Notes under the pieces: generated by a model
What the model was told of the DNA's origin: nothing
Seen by the model: only the letters and a program-made list of their open reading frames with translations
The model's database searches: none
Made by a program: the position numbers and the translations under genes
In this document: one piece after another, positions 1-7,969 of the stretch
Numbering within the stretch: position 1 is the stretch's first letter
Layout of the letters: each line of letters opens with the position of its first letter
NCBI GenBank assembly: GCA_964655245.1
Contig: CAZZLQ010000038.1
Location: 1-25,387, forward strand
DNA length: 25,387 bases
Direction of reading: 5' to 3'
Origin: JBEIHI01 sp964655245
GTDB taxonomy: Bacteria; Bdellovibrionota; UBA2394

Positions 1-633
1 TGACTTCCATTGATCGGGTTCATCAAGAGTCCAAATCCACAGCGGAGGGATCTCGACATTCTTCCAACGCCTGCTCCAAGGGGCCGATAAAATCTGGCGC
101 GGAACATTCCAAGTATCGCACTCCAGATTTTGAGAGATTTTGGGCAAATCCTCGATATGAGAAGTGGAAACCAGCATACCGTGACTACCCAAAGTTCGAT
201 TAGCGTCCATCACTGCAAGTGCTTGCATGACCTCGATTGAAAACGACGACAACAGAATGGGCCCCTTAGGCCTCTGCTTCGTCAACACTCGCAGCACATG
301 TTCAACCACGACCGAATCGCGACCAGATTTTTTGATCTCAAGGTTAATACGCGTCGTATGAAAATTTTGCAGTAGCTCCTCAAGAGTCGGAATTTCCTCT
401 CGGCTGAAAACCCTCAGCTCTTTGATCTCTTTCAACGTCATCTGCTCAATCGAGCCCTTAACTCCACACAACCGCTTAAGATCATCATCGTGAAAGACAA
501 CAACATGTCCATCCGAACTCAGACGCAAATCACACTCAAACCCATCAGCACCAGCACGCATTCCCTCATCAAAAGCGAGAAGAGTATTTTCAGGGTATTT
601 GGCCGAGTATCCTCGGTGCGCAATATTCAGCAT
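1..633 (-). CDS. Glycerophosphodiester phosphodiesterase family protein (3' end cut by window edge)
   Basis: The 211 visible codons read as a GDPD-family TIM-barrel enzyme, which hydrolyses glycerophosphodiesters from phospholipid headgroup turnover to glycerol-3-phosphate and an alcohol. The N-terminus has the family hallmark: His6-Arg7-Gly8, then PENT at 14-17, Glu33-x-Asp35 and His48-Asp49, with a further Glu100-x-Lys102 on a later strand. These are the expected catalytic and metal-binding positions. Family members are usually about 240-250 residues, so roughly 30-40 residues lie beyond base 1. No signal peptide is visible, which suggests a cytoplasmic enzyme. The ATG at 633 lies 5 bases after the stop codon of the upstream carboxypeptidase gene, so the two are almost certainly co-transcribed. 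The translation was worked out by hand from the minus strand and stays open to the edge. Confidence 0.9.
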   Translation of the reverse strand, partial: MLNIAHRGYSAKYPENTLLAFDEGMRAGADGFECDLRLSSDGHVVVFHDDDLKRLCGVKGSIEQMTLKEIKELRVFSREEIPTLEELLQNFHTTRINLEIKKSGRDSVVVEHVLRVLTKQRPKGPILLSSFSIEVMQALAVMDANRTLGSHGMLVSTSHIEDLPKISQNLECDTWNVPRQILSAPWSRRWKNVEIPPLWIWTLDEPDQWKS

Positions 634-638
634 CTTCT

Positions 639-2036
639 TCAATTCTTCTGCCCCAAAATCGCTTGGATTACTTTGTCCTCAACCCCTCTTAAGTCAGCGT
701 CTGACATCTTTGAACCATTGAAGATAAGTGCGAAGGCCATGGCTTTTGATGATTGAGGATCCAGAAATCCGACGATGGATCGCACTCCCTTGATGGATCC
801 TGTTTTGAGCCGCGCTCTGCCTGAGTACTCGCCTAAGCGCGATCGAGTTGTGCCATCCTGGCCCAAAATCGAAAGCGAAGAAAGCAGCTCGGGAAAGAAG
901 TCCTCTCGTCGAGTCTTAGCCATGATTTCTGTAAAGGCCGATGGAGCAACTCTCGATTTACGCGAAAGTCCGGATGCATTTTCTAGCTCGACTCGCTGCG
1001 AGGAAATACCCCAATCCTTCAAACAATCTTTTAACAACTGCTGAGACTTGGCCAAAGTAGCGGGCGCTCCGTACTTATCCTCGGCGGCAACCAAAGATAA
1101 AAGCTCAGAACCAAAGTTTGTGGATAACTTGTTAATGTCCAAAAACATCCGAGTGATGGGGCGCGATTCATGTGTCCAGATTTTATTGAATGAGATCGGC
1201 TTTACTGAAACTCGATAATCCACTGAATTCCAGATACCGCCTGATTCAGCCCACACGCGTTGAAACACTCGTGCTAGTGAATCATAAACATCTGGAACCG
1301 CACGATAGATCACCCTTGGAGAGGCGTCTCGTCCGATACTTCCCGAAAGCTCGATCGTTTGAGTGTCTCGATTATACTGAACGACCACAGCTTGAGTCGA
1401 ACCAGAGACAAGCTTCACTCGATTTGAAACCTTGGGACTCAAAGCCTCTCGAGGATAGTGCTGAGCTCTGACAGAACCCGCTTCAGGCCAAACCCAAATT
1501 GAAAAGGAATTGTGATTGAATGGAAACGATGTCAGCTCTACCGCAAACGAACGACCGTCATCTCCTGAGAAATCATCATTCAAAGTAAGCTTCTCGACTC
1601 CAAGAAAGCTCGCATCAAAGATCAATTGCCCACGAATCTCGCGGACACCAAAAACCTTCTGAATCACTTCAATGTCTTGCTTCAAGTCTTCAATGACATA
1701 CGAAGGATCTCCCGCACCACGAATGACGAAGCTCCCCTTAATCACGCCATCTGAAAAATCCCCTACGTATCCAAACTGGGTCTTAAGACTATGAGCGATC
1801 CCCAACTCTTTGAGAACGCAAGAGGAGGAGATGAGCTTTGCCGTAGATGCTGGGACAAAAAGCTTTTGTCCATTGACCTGCAGAAGCTCTTCGCCGTCTA
1901 AGCTTCTTACCGAAAGACCGACATCGGAGCCGAAGCGAGACAGCTGAGATCGCACCTCTGACTTCCAATCCGCCGCATGAATGGAATAATTCAAACAAAC
2001 AATAAGAAGAAAACTAGCACACCATGCTTTTCTCAT
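639..2036 (-). CDS. dacB: D-alanyl-D-alanine carboxypeptidase/endopeptidase, PBP4 (peptidase S13) family
   Basis: A 465-residue secreted penicillin-binding protein of the PBP4/S13 class. It removes terminal D-Ala from peptidoglycan stem peptides and may cleave cross-links in the periplasm. Residues 1-22 form a signal peptide (MRKAW, a hydrophobic core, then a likely cut near HAA). The three active-site motifs are in family order: S64-T-A-K67 (acylated Ser plus Lys), S305-T-N307, and K411-T-G413. The long insert between the first two motifs is typical of S13 enzymes, and the length is close to E. coli PBP4 (477). It sits between the mutase gene (41 bases upstream) and the phosphodiesterase gene (5 bases downstream). 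No good ribosome-binding site precedes the ATG, so initiation may depend on readthrough from upstream. The symbol rests on motifs and length only. Confidence 0.92.
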   Translation of the reverse strand: MRKAWCASFLLIVCLNYSIHAADWKSEVRSQLSRFGSDVGLSVRSLDGEELLQVNGQKLFVPASTAKLISSSCVLKELGIAHSLKTQFGYVGDFSDGVIKGSFVIRGAGDPSYVIEDLKQDIEVIQKVFGVREIRGQLIFDASFLGVEKLTLNDDFSGDDGRSFAVELTSFPFNHNSFSIWVWPEAGSVRAQHYPREALSPKVSNRVKLVSGSTQAVVVQYNRDTQTIELSGSIGRDASPRVIYRAVPDVYDSLARVFQRVWAESGGIWNSVDYRVSVKPISFNKIWTHESRPITRMFLDINKLSTNFGSELLSLVAAEDKYGAPATLAKSQQLLKDCLKDWGISSQRVELENASGLSRKSRVAPSAFTEIMAKTRREDFFPELLSSLSILGQDGTTRSRLGEYSGRARLKTGSIKGVRSIVGFLDPQSSKAMAFALIFNGSKMSDADLRGVEDKVIQAILGQKN

Positions 2037-2077
2037 GGTCTGAGCTTAACCAACCTATGAAACTTTTAAAATCTTAA

Positions 2078-3658
2078 CTAACCCGAATAGGTCCCAGCCA
2101 CCGATCGAAAGACATCTGCAATCTCACCTAAGGTGACTTTGGACTCTACAGCGGAGACGATTGTTTCACAAACCTGAGCAGGAGCACCCTGGTGAAGCTT
2201 CACCGCCTCTACCTCGAGCGCTTTCAAGGCGCGATCGATCTCAGACCTCTTACGCTTAGCCTTGAAAGCCTTAAGCCGAGACAACTGCTCCTTCACAACT
2301 CGGGTATTAAGAGAGTGCAGATTTCGAGGAGGCTTCTCTTCCATTTGATAGGAGTTCACCCCAACAACGAGCTGAGCTTTGTTATCAATTGCCTTTTGAG
2401 CCTGAAACGCAGCGTTTTGAATCTCCTTTTGGACATAACCGGTTTCAATAGCCTTTAGCATGCCACCCATCGCATCAATCCGACCGATGATCTGCATGCT
2501 CCGTTCCTCAAGCTCCCGGCATAGATCTTCCAAATAGTAAGATCCTGCGAGAGGATCAACGGCCTGAGTGACGCCCGTTTCATGAGCCAAAATTTGCTGC
2601 GTTCGCAAAGCCAACAGCGCACTCTCTTCAGTCGGAAGAGACAGGGCCTCATCAAAGGAATTAGTGTGCAAACTCTGAGTGCCTCCTAGGACAGCTGCAA
2701 GAGCCTGATAAGCCACTCGAATGGCGTTGTTAATGGGCTGCTGAGCGGTCAACGTTGATCCCGCCGTTTGAGCATGGAATCGCAGAGCCAAAGCCTCCGG
2801 AGGAGCATCAAATCGTCGACGCATTTCCTCAGCATAGATTTTTCGCGCTACTCTAAACTTGGCGATCTCCTCGAAAAAATGGTTGTGCACATTGAAGAAA
2901 AAAGACAATCGCGGAACAAAGGTTTCAAGCTTAAGGCCCGCTTTGATTGCTGCCTCGGCATATGCAAAAGTATTGCTGAGGGTAAAGGCGATCTCTTGAG
3001 CAGCCGTACAGCCTGCTTCGCGGATGTGATAGCCGCTAATTGAAATGGGATTCCACTTGGGAACGATCGAATGACTAAAGCGAAAAGTATCCGCGACAAG
3101 CTTTAATGAAAACGCTGGGGGATAAATATAAGTTCCTCGCGCGACATACTCCTTCAAAATGTCGTTTTGAATCGTCCCTCGCAAAAGCTGAGGTGAAATC
3201 TTTCGCCTTTTTGAAACAGCGACATAAAGAGCCAACAAGGTCGAAGACGTCGCATTGATCGTCATCGAAGTGCTCAAAGCATCGAGCGGTAGCTTGGAAA
3301 GCAGAAGCTCCATATCCTCAATCGAAGAAATGGCGACACCCACACGACCTACTTCACCCTCAGCCATCGCGTGGTCTGAGTCATAACCCATCTGGGTTGG
3401 CAAATCGAAGGCACAGCTCAAACCCGTTTGGCCATTTTTCAACAGATAGTGGAACCTTTGGTTCGTCTCTTTTGCTGATCCGAAACCACTATACTGCCGC
3501 ATCGTCCACGGCTTTTGTCGATACATCGTTTTGTAGGGGCCACGAGTATAAGGAAACTCGCCAGCCGCTACAGGACCGTAGATCTCTTTGATCACAATCC
3601 CAGAGGATGTTTGAGTGACCGGACTATTAACTTCAGCTTGGTTCGCCTTCTGCTTCAT
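2078..3658 (-). CDS. Methylmalonyl-CoA mutase, large (catalytic) subunit without B12-binding domain
   Basis: A 526-residue acyl-CoA mutase catalytic subunit, which interconverts methylmalonyl-CoA and succinyl-CoA by an adenosylcobalamin radical mechanism. The barrel entrance motif is clear: PYTRG at 36-40, TMY at 44-46 and WTMRQY at 51-56, followed by the conserved FDLPTQMGYDSDH stretch. The motif TIQNDILKE is followed by ARGTYIYPP; the Arg in it aligns with the Arg that marks methylmalonyl- over isobutyryl-CoA mutases, and the Tyr in TMY agrees. The protein stops after the barrel and a helical C-terminal segment. The DxHxxG cobalamin domain is absent, so a separate small subunit should be encoded elsewhere, as in the two-subunit archaeal/Gram-positive type. 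Neither it nor a MeaB/ArgK chaperone is in the window. AAAGAG lies about 7 bases before the ATG. Confidence 0.9.
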   Translation of the reverse strand: MKQKANQAEVNSPVTQTSSGIVIKEIYGPVAAGEFPYTRGPYKTMYRQKPWTMRQYSGFGSAKETNQRFHYLLKNGQTGLSCAFDLPTQMGYDSDHAMAEGEVGRVGVAISSIEDMELLLSKLPLDALSTSMTINATSSTLLALYVAVSKRRKISPQLLRGTIQNDILKEYVARGTYIYPPAFSLKLVADTFRFSHSIVPKWNPISISGYHIREAGCTAAQEIAFTLSNTFAYAEAAIKAGLKLETFVPRLSFFFNVHNHFFEEIAKFRVARKIYAEEMRRRFDAPPEALALRFHAQTAGSTLTAQQPINNAIRVAYQALAAVLGGTQSLHTNSFDEALSLPTEESALLALRTQQILAHETGVTQAVDPLAGSYYLEDLCRELEERSMQIIGRIDAMGGMLKAIETGYVQKEIQNAAFQAQKAIDNKAQLVVGVNSYQMEEKPPRNLHSLNTRVVKEQLSRLKAFKAKRKRSEIDRALKALEVEAVKLHQGAPAQVCETIVSAVESKVTLGEIADVFRSVAGTYSG

Positions 3659-3674
3659 ATTAGACTCTTTCTAT

Positions 3675-4319
3675 ATGTTTAAGCCTTCTACAGCCTTAAC
3701 AGGCATTTTGTTTTTTGTGAAAGTTCTTATCGGTTCGGATGCGGCCATTGCCCAGGAAGCTTTTCAGGAGCAAATGAGAATTTGGGATCGAGACGACATT
3801 CACAGCATTCACAAAAAGCTCTACACCAAGCAAGGGCGACACGAGTTTGGCTTTCAGCTAGGAGGTATTCTTAACGGGGGCGGATACGGTCTTGTCACGG
3901 GCCTCTACCAGTACCACTTCCTTGAAAACATGGCCGTGGAAGCAGGGCTTGGCGGCTTCGGCTTTCAAGTGGGAGACAACAACCGAATCGCGTTTTATCA
4001 AGCTTCGGTCTCCTTCTCTCCTCTCTACGGAAAGATCAGCTTGTTTACCTGGGCTGTTTCTAACTTTGATATTTATTTCATCGGAGGTGGAGGCGTGACC
4101 AGCTACTCAGGCCTTGTCGATGGTTCATCGTTTATGGCCAATATTGGCGGTGGCTATCGATTCTTTTTAAATGAATTTCTCAGCAGCCGAGTGGAGTTTA
4201 GAGACTACGTCTACAGACGTAACAACCCTTCGGGCTCAACACGCCAGTCCGAGATTGCTCACAATTTTACACTAACAGCTGGCCTTTCGATGATGTTTCC
4301 GCTCCGACAGCCTTACTAA
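3675..4319 (+). CDS. Secreted outer-membrane beta-barrel protein (myxobacterial/Bdellovibrio barrel type)
   Basis: Predicted 214-residue outer-membrane barrel of unknown exact role. From this ATG the N-terminus is a signal peptide with a likely cut after A-I-A (residue 26) ahead of QEAF. After a short polar segment the rest is glycine- and aromatic-rich with alternating strand character (FGFQLGGILNGGGYGLVTG and YRFFLNEFLSSRVEFRDYVY), as in 8-stranded barrels. The layout resembles the outer-membrane beta-barrel family known from Myxococcales and Bdellovibrio. It is followed after 9 bases by a secreted TPR gene with an AAGGAG site, so the two probably form an operon and may act together. The start is uncertain: a GTG at 3615, preceded by GAGGA, is in frame, but using it would bury the signal peptide and overlap the divergent mutase gene. 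The ATG at 3675 has no clear ribosome-binding site. Confidence 0.75.
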   Translation: MFKPSTALTGILFFVKVLIGSDAAIAQEAFQEQMRIWDRDDIHSIHKKLYTKQGRHEFGFQLGGILNGGGYGLVTGLYQYHFLENMAVEAGLGGFGFQVGDNNRIAFYQASVSFSPLYGKISLFTWAVSNFDIYFIGGGGVTSYSGLVDGSSFMANIGGGYRFFLNEFLSSRVEFRDYVYRRNNPSGSTRQSEIAHNFTLTAGLSMMFPLRQPY

Positions 4320-4328
4320 GGAGAATTT

Positions 4329-5630
4329 ATGAGGGGATTTTTATCTTTCCTGATTTCAGCGTCCATCGCGACTCAAGCTTTTGCTTTGGGCGGCGACTCG
4401 ATTCGAAGCTTTGCTCCTATGACGGCATTGATTCTCGATGCAAGAGCCAATTACTCGGATCCCCTATTGAAGGCCTACTTCAACCAGGAGGTTGATTTCT
4501 TTTTAGACTTTGAAAATGTTCAGAACTCCACAGTGAATGAGCTTCGCAATCTTCGTGAGGCCGGTCGTGCACTCGAGCGCAGCGATTATATGACTGCTGA
4601 GCAAAAGATTGCTGGCATTCAAAGATTCCCCAACGAAAAAAAATATCTAAGAGGCGTTCTAGAGGCAGCTCGCGGTCGATATCAGCAGAGCTTAGAGCAG
4701 TTTCGTCAGCTCATTGACGACCGTTTGAGCATCTCACGGCGCCTTCAAAACCTTGCTTTCATGGGTGCGGCCCGAGTGTTTCATGAAGTGGGAGACTACA
4801 AGCAAGCGATTTATCACTACAACCAAGTGAGACAGCTCGACTCTGAGTTCTTTCAAGCTGTATTTGAAAAGGGTTGGTCCTTCTATCTCAACGGCGACAT
4901 GAATGGATCTCTGGGCGTAAGCTTGAGTTTCTTGTCTCCCTACTTTGATTCAGCATTCTACCCAGAAGCATGGGTCGTTCGTGCAGCTTCTCTGTTTCAG
5001 CTGTGCTATTTTGACCGAGCGACCGGAACTGTTGAGGAAATGAAACGAAGATTTGAGCCTGTCCAAAGACAGGCACGCGAGTTACTCAATCGAGACCCCT
5101 CTTCGTTTTTGTTTGACGATCGAATTCTCAAGGCTGTGAACAAAGGGCTGTTGGGATTTCTAACTTCCGACTCACGCTTCAGAAGTCTCATGCGAGCTCA
5201 ACTCGCACTCTCAAATGAAGTGAAAGCTCTTCAAGGAAGACGCGAGCAGGCACTTGCTTCGAGTGCACTTGCTTCAGTTCGATCAAGACTCTCCCAGGAA
5301 GCTCGCCGAGTTTTGACGCTCGCCGACAAACAAGTGAGTGATTTGCTGGCTCAGGCTGATCTCATTGCTATTGAGATTCTTCAAGCTGCGGCGAATCAAC
5401 TTTTGGGGCGCCCTCCCGAGGAACAAGCTCAGGTGAAAATCATCAATCTGGGTGAAGTGGACTTCGATGAAATGGTTCAATTCTGGCCATTTAAATCTGA
5501 GTTTTGGCTCGATGAACTTGGCTCTTATTACTATGGTCTTAAGTCCAACTGCGATTCTGAGAATGAGCAAAGCTCAGTTATTCCAACGCGTTATGGCAGT
5601 GCGCTGCAGCACTTCAAAGCTCAGTTTTGA
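4329..5630 (+). CDS. Secreted TPR-repeat protein, probable envelope complex component
   Basis: A 433-residue protein with a signal peptide (MRGFLSF, a hydrophobic core, probable cut near AFA at about 19). Residues of about 75-250 are helical tetratricopeptide-like repeats; the clearest is LAFMGAARVFHEVGDYKQAIYHYNQVRQ, followed by a second helix pair containing AVFEKGWSFYLNGD. A Gln/Arg/Leu-rich, probably coiled stretch covers about 285-365. The C-terminus holds an aromatic-acidic segment, FWPFKSEFWLDELGSYYYGL, then a Cys. The role is not known. Secreted TPR proteins next to barrels occur in the gliding-motility (Agl/Glt) envelope machinery of myxobacteria and in Bdellovibrio relatives, so a structural role in the periplasm or at the outer membrane is a reasonable inference. 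An AAGGAG site 5 bases before the ATG supports this start. Confidence 0.8.
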   Translation: MRGFLSFLISASIATQAFALGGDSIRSFAPMTALILDARANYSDPLLKAYFNQEVDFFLDFENVQNSTVNELRNLREAGRALERSDYMTAEQKIAGIQRFPNEKKYLRGVLEAARGRYQQSLEQFRQLIDDRLSISRRLQNLAFMGAARVFHEVGDYKQAIYHYNQVRQLDSEFFQAVFEKGWSFYLNGDMNGSLGVSLSFLSPYFDSAFYPEAWVVRAASLFQLCYFDRATGTVEEMKRRFEPVQRQARELLNRDPSSFLFDDRILKAVNKGLLGFLTSDSRFRSLMRAQLALSNEVKALQGRREQALASSALASVRSRLSQEARRVLTLADKQVSDLLAQADLIAIEILQAAANQLLGRPPEEQAQVKIINLGEVDFDEMVQFWPFKSEFWLDELGSYYYGLKSNCDSENEQSSVIPTRYGSALQHFKAQF

Positions 5631-5652
5631 CCTGCAAACAATTGACAGCCCT

Positions 5653-5685
5653 CCATCATCAATGAAACCATTTGATGGGTTTTAG
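5653..5685 (+). terminator. Weak candidate terminator after the TPR gene
   Basis: CCATCA at 5653-5658 can pair with TGATGG at 5673-5678, and an alternative register (CATCAAT with ATTTGATG, one bulge) gives a shorter loop. The hairpin is followed by GTTTTA. It lies 23 bases after the TPR gene stop and before the separately expressed barrel gene, where a terminator would make sense. The stem is short and the T-run only four bases, so this is weak. Confidence 0.3.
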
Positions 5686-5769
5686 GGTGTTTGGTCGAAT
5701 GGCCGTCTCCCTGCAACCTAGAGAAAACATTAACCATGGAAAACATCTCTATTAAAGGAGAACTATAAA

Positions 5770-6591
5770 ATGAAAATCGCGATTATTGCCGCTTTAGGGC
5801 TCAGCGTGACCGGTCTCAACGCCGCTCCCTACTATGTCGGTGAAACTTTAACTCAAAAAAACAACGTGACTCTTAATTTCCAAGACACTTTGGTCAAGGA
5901 TACCGCCACAGAAACTGGTGATTCAGCAAACATTGCTGCATTCCAACTTCGTGGTGCTTACAATGCTTCTGCCAATATTCCTGTAACCTTCAACGTTCCT
6001 TTCTACATGGCTGGCGAAAAGCTCAGCGGAACAAGCCGATCGGCCCTTGGAAACGTGGGTCTTGGTTTGGGCTGGACCAAATCAATGCCTACTTCAGATC
6101 GTGAAATGACCTGGGGTTATAGCGCTGTGTTGAATGCATGGATGCCGACTTCACGAAAAGCTGAAGGCGGAACTGTTGCTGCAACCAACTTCGCCATTGA
6201 TGCTTACAAGTACTACACCAAGACGACCTCGATTGTTCCTACCATCGGCCTCTGGTTGACTGCTGACATGATTACCCTCAAAGGTAATTTTGGATACGGC
6301 TACTCCTATAACAACGACGCCGATGACAAGAGCTCAAACTCTTTCACGGGTCAATTGGCTGCTAGCTGGCATGCCACCAACAATATGCATGTGAACCTCG
6401 AGTACAACGCCTTGGCCGGTGACACCAATTTCCGAGGCTCTTTGCCCAAGCTTGTTCACCAGATTTCTCCTTCGATTTCTGGAACCATGGACAAGTTCAT
6501 GGGTTCCGCTTTCGTGAACGTTCCTTTGGATAGCGAAAGCCGCGACATCACCACGATCGCCTTCGGTGCGAACGTTGGCTATATGTTCTAA
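5770..6591 (+). CDS. Putative outer-membrane beta-barrel protein
   Basis: A 273-residue secreted protein of unrecognised family. Residues 1-18 form a short signal peptide (MKIAIIAALGLSVTGLNA, then APYY). The mature part is a series of alternating amphipathic strands (VTLNFQDTLV, AAFQLRGAYNAS, LTADMITLKGNFGYGYSY, MHVNLEYNAL) and ends in Phe, the usual C-terminal signal for BAM-dependent barrel insertion. A near-consensus AAAGGAG site lies 7-8 bases before the ATG, and a perfect terminator follows 26 bases after the stop. The gene is therefore probably transcribed alone and may be well expressed. There is a 139-base gap upstream, in which no confident sigma-70 promoter was found. It could be a porin or transporter-like barrel; the substrate cannot be guessed. 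Confidence 0.8.
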   Translation: MKIAIIAALGLSVTGLNAAPYYVGETLTQKNNVTLNFQDTLVKDTATETGDSANIAAFQLRGAYNASANIPVTFNVPFYMAGEKLSGTSRSALGNVGLGLGWTKSMPTSDREMTWGYSAVLNAWMPTSRKAEGGTVAATNFAIDAYKYYTKTTSIVPTIGLWLTADMITLKGNFGYGYSYNNDADDKSSNSFTGQLAASWHATNNMHVNLEYNALAGDTNFRGSLPKLVHQISPSISGTMDKFMGSAFVNVPLDSESRDITTIAFGANVGYMF

Positions 6592-6617
6592 TTGCTAGAA
6601 TGTATTGATTAGCTTTG

Positions 6618-6648
6618 AAAACCCGGATGGCAACATCCGGGTTTTTTT
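6618..6648 (+). terminator. Rho-independent terminator, probably bidirectional
   Basis: Perfect 8-base GC-rich stem CCCGGATG (6622-6629) and CATCCGGG (6634-6641) closed by a GCAA tetraloop of the stable GNRA class. Four A's precede it (6618-6621) and seven T's follow (6642-6648). The A-run also gives a shorter U-tract on the minus strand, so it can serve the convergent symporter gene. The last T's overlap that gene's TAA stop codon (6647-6649). Confidence 0.95.
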
Positions 6649-7969
6649 ATGCCCGAAATTTCCTTTGCAAGAGCCTAAGCACCTGTTGATGCTTACTCGC
6701 TGAGAAGTTCATCAGCAGGGCTACCAACGCGCCCAACAAAAAAAATCCATTCACTCCGGGACCAAAAATCCAGGCAATTCTCTCGGCGACTTCTGGCGGC
6801 TGATCTTGATTTGAGACAAATCCAATCCTGGACAGCAGCAATCCTCCGAGAAAAATGGCAAAAGCTCGTGTTAACTTTTCCGCCAACTTCCAAATACCAA
6901 AGTAAACACCTGCTCTTTTTTCTCCTGATTTAAGCTCATCATAGTCGATGACATCGGCAAGAAAAGCATCAAGGAGCACGACGCTCGCAATCATAATTCC
7001 AGCAAAGACCGCATAGACAAGGGGACCTGTAAGCGATGAGGGTAAAAGCAAGGGATAAACAAAGCTCCCAGAGAGCCCTAGCGCCGATACGCCCAAAACA
7101 AGCGCCATCTTCTTAGACAAAAATCGAGAAAGATAAATCCAAAACGGAATAGCGAGCGTAAAGACAACAATGAAGACAGCAATAATCGATTGAGTTTGAG
7201 ACTCGCTGAGATTCAGTCGATACTTATAGTAATAGATTGCAAAGACAGAGTTGATTGAAACTCCGATCGTACAAATCAGATAGCAGGCCAGAAGCGTGAT
7301 GAAGGGCCGATTCCTCCAGATCTCCCATCGAGATGCCGAAGGACGTGACTGTTGAACCACATCCACCTTTGCATTCCGAGTAAACAGAAAAGACACCAGG
7401 GCTCCGATGAACAACGTCAGTCCCAAGATCAAGCCCACCGCAGAAAAACGAATTTCTCCCCAAACGCCGATTGAAATCACCGGAAGGAGTGCGGCCCAAA
7501 TCGCTCCCAAATTTCCCATTGCGAGACGCCAGCCGTAAACTTCCAATCGCTCACGAGGGTCTCGGCTTAACTCCGCCGCCAAAGCACCGTGAGGAACGGC
7601 AAAGATCGTCGAGAATGTGTTCAAACCAAGATAAGTCATCAAAAGGAAAAAGAACTTCTCAGACTGATTCGCCTCTGAAGGAGGTGAAAGGAGGGCAACG
7701 AGAAATAGACAAGCACCCAAAGCTCCGGGAACAAAAAACACAGAGCGCCGACCCCACTTTGCAGGCGTACGATCAGAGAGCCAGCCCATCATTGGATCCG
7801 TCACAGCATCCCAAAAAATTGCGAGTCCCACTGCCAATCCAGCCAGAGCAGGAGAAAGGCCCACAACATCCGTATAAAAAATCAAAAGCTGAATTCGGAT
7901 AAAGACTTCAAAAGCTGTGATTCCAAGCTGACCGATCGAGTATCCGACCTTGACTCTCTGAGAGATCAC
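6647..7969 (-). CDS. MFS transporter of the GPH (MelB-type) cation symporter family
   Basis: A 440-residue polytopic inner-membrane protein with about 12 hydrophobic segments. The N-terminal half carries the GPH signature: after the first two helices comes FWD54-AVT-D58-P-MMGWLSDRT and then WGRR. The Asp54/Asp58 pair matches the MelB helix-II aspartates (Asp55/Asp59) that bind Na+, H+ or Li+, so a cation-coupled symporter is likely. Family substrates are mostly sugars and glycosides; the substrate here cannot be read from sequence. Its ATG overlaps the metH stop codon in an ATGA arrangement (7966-7969), so it should be translated by coupling from the metH message. The 3' end abuts a shared terminator. 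Confidence 0.9.
   Translation of the reverse strand: MISQRVKVGYSIGQLGITAFEVFIRIQLLIFYTDVVGLSPALAGLAVGLAIFWDAVTDPMMGWLSDRTPAKWGRRSVFFVPGALGACLFLVALLSPPSEANQSEKFFFLLMTYLGLNTFSTIFAVPHGALAAELSRDPRERLEVYGWRLAMGNLGAIWAALLPVISIGVWGEIRFSAVGLILGLTLFIGALVSFLFTRNAKVDVVQQSRPSASRWEIWRNRPFITLLACYLICTIGVSINSVFAIYYYKYRLNLSESQTQSIIAVFIVVFTLAIPFWIYLSRFLSKKMALVLGVSALGLSGSFVYPLLLPSSLTGPLVYAVFAGIMIASVVLLDAFLADVIDYDELKSGEKRAGVYFGIWKLAEKLTRAFAIFLGGLLLSRIGFVSNQDQPPEVAERIAWIFGPGVNGFFLLGALVALLMNFSASKHQQVLRLLQRKFRA

Noticed and set aside
490..1471. Plus-strand open frames of 88-93 codons across the left end
   Set aside because: They lie opposite the phosphodiesterase and carboxypeptidase genes, whose motifs are convincing. 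The plus-strand products have no family features.
5642..5670. TTGACA at 5642 as a -35 box for the barrel gene
   Set aside because: No plausible -10 hexamer occurs 16-18 bases downstream, and it overlaps the candidate terminator hairpin.
5736..5768. Ten-codon open frame (MENISIKGEL) ending 1 base before the barrel ATG
   Set aside because: It has no ribosome-binding site of its own and its last codons are simply the ribosome-binding site of the barrel gene; probably chance.
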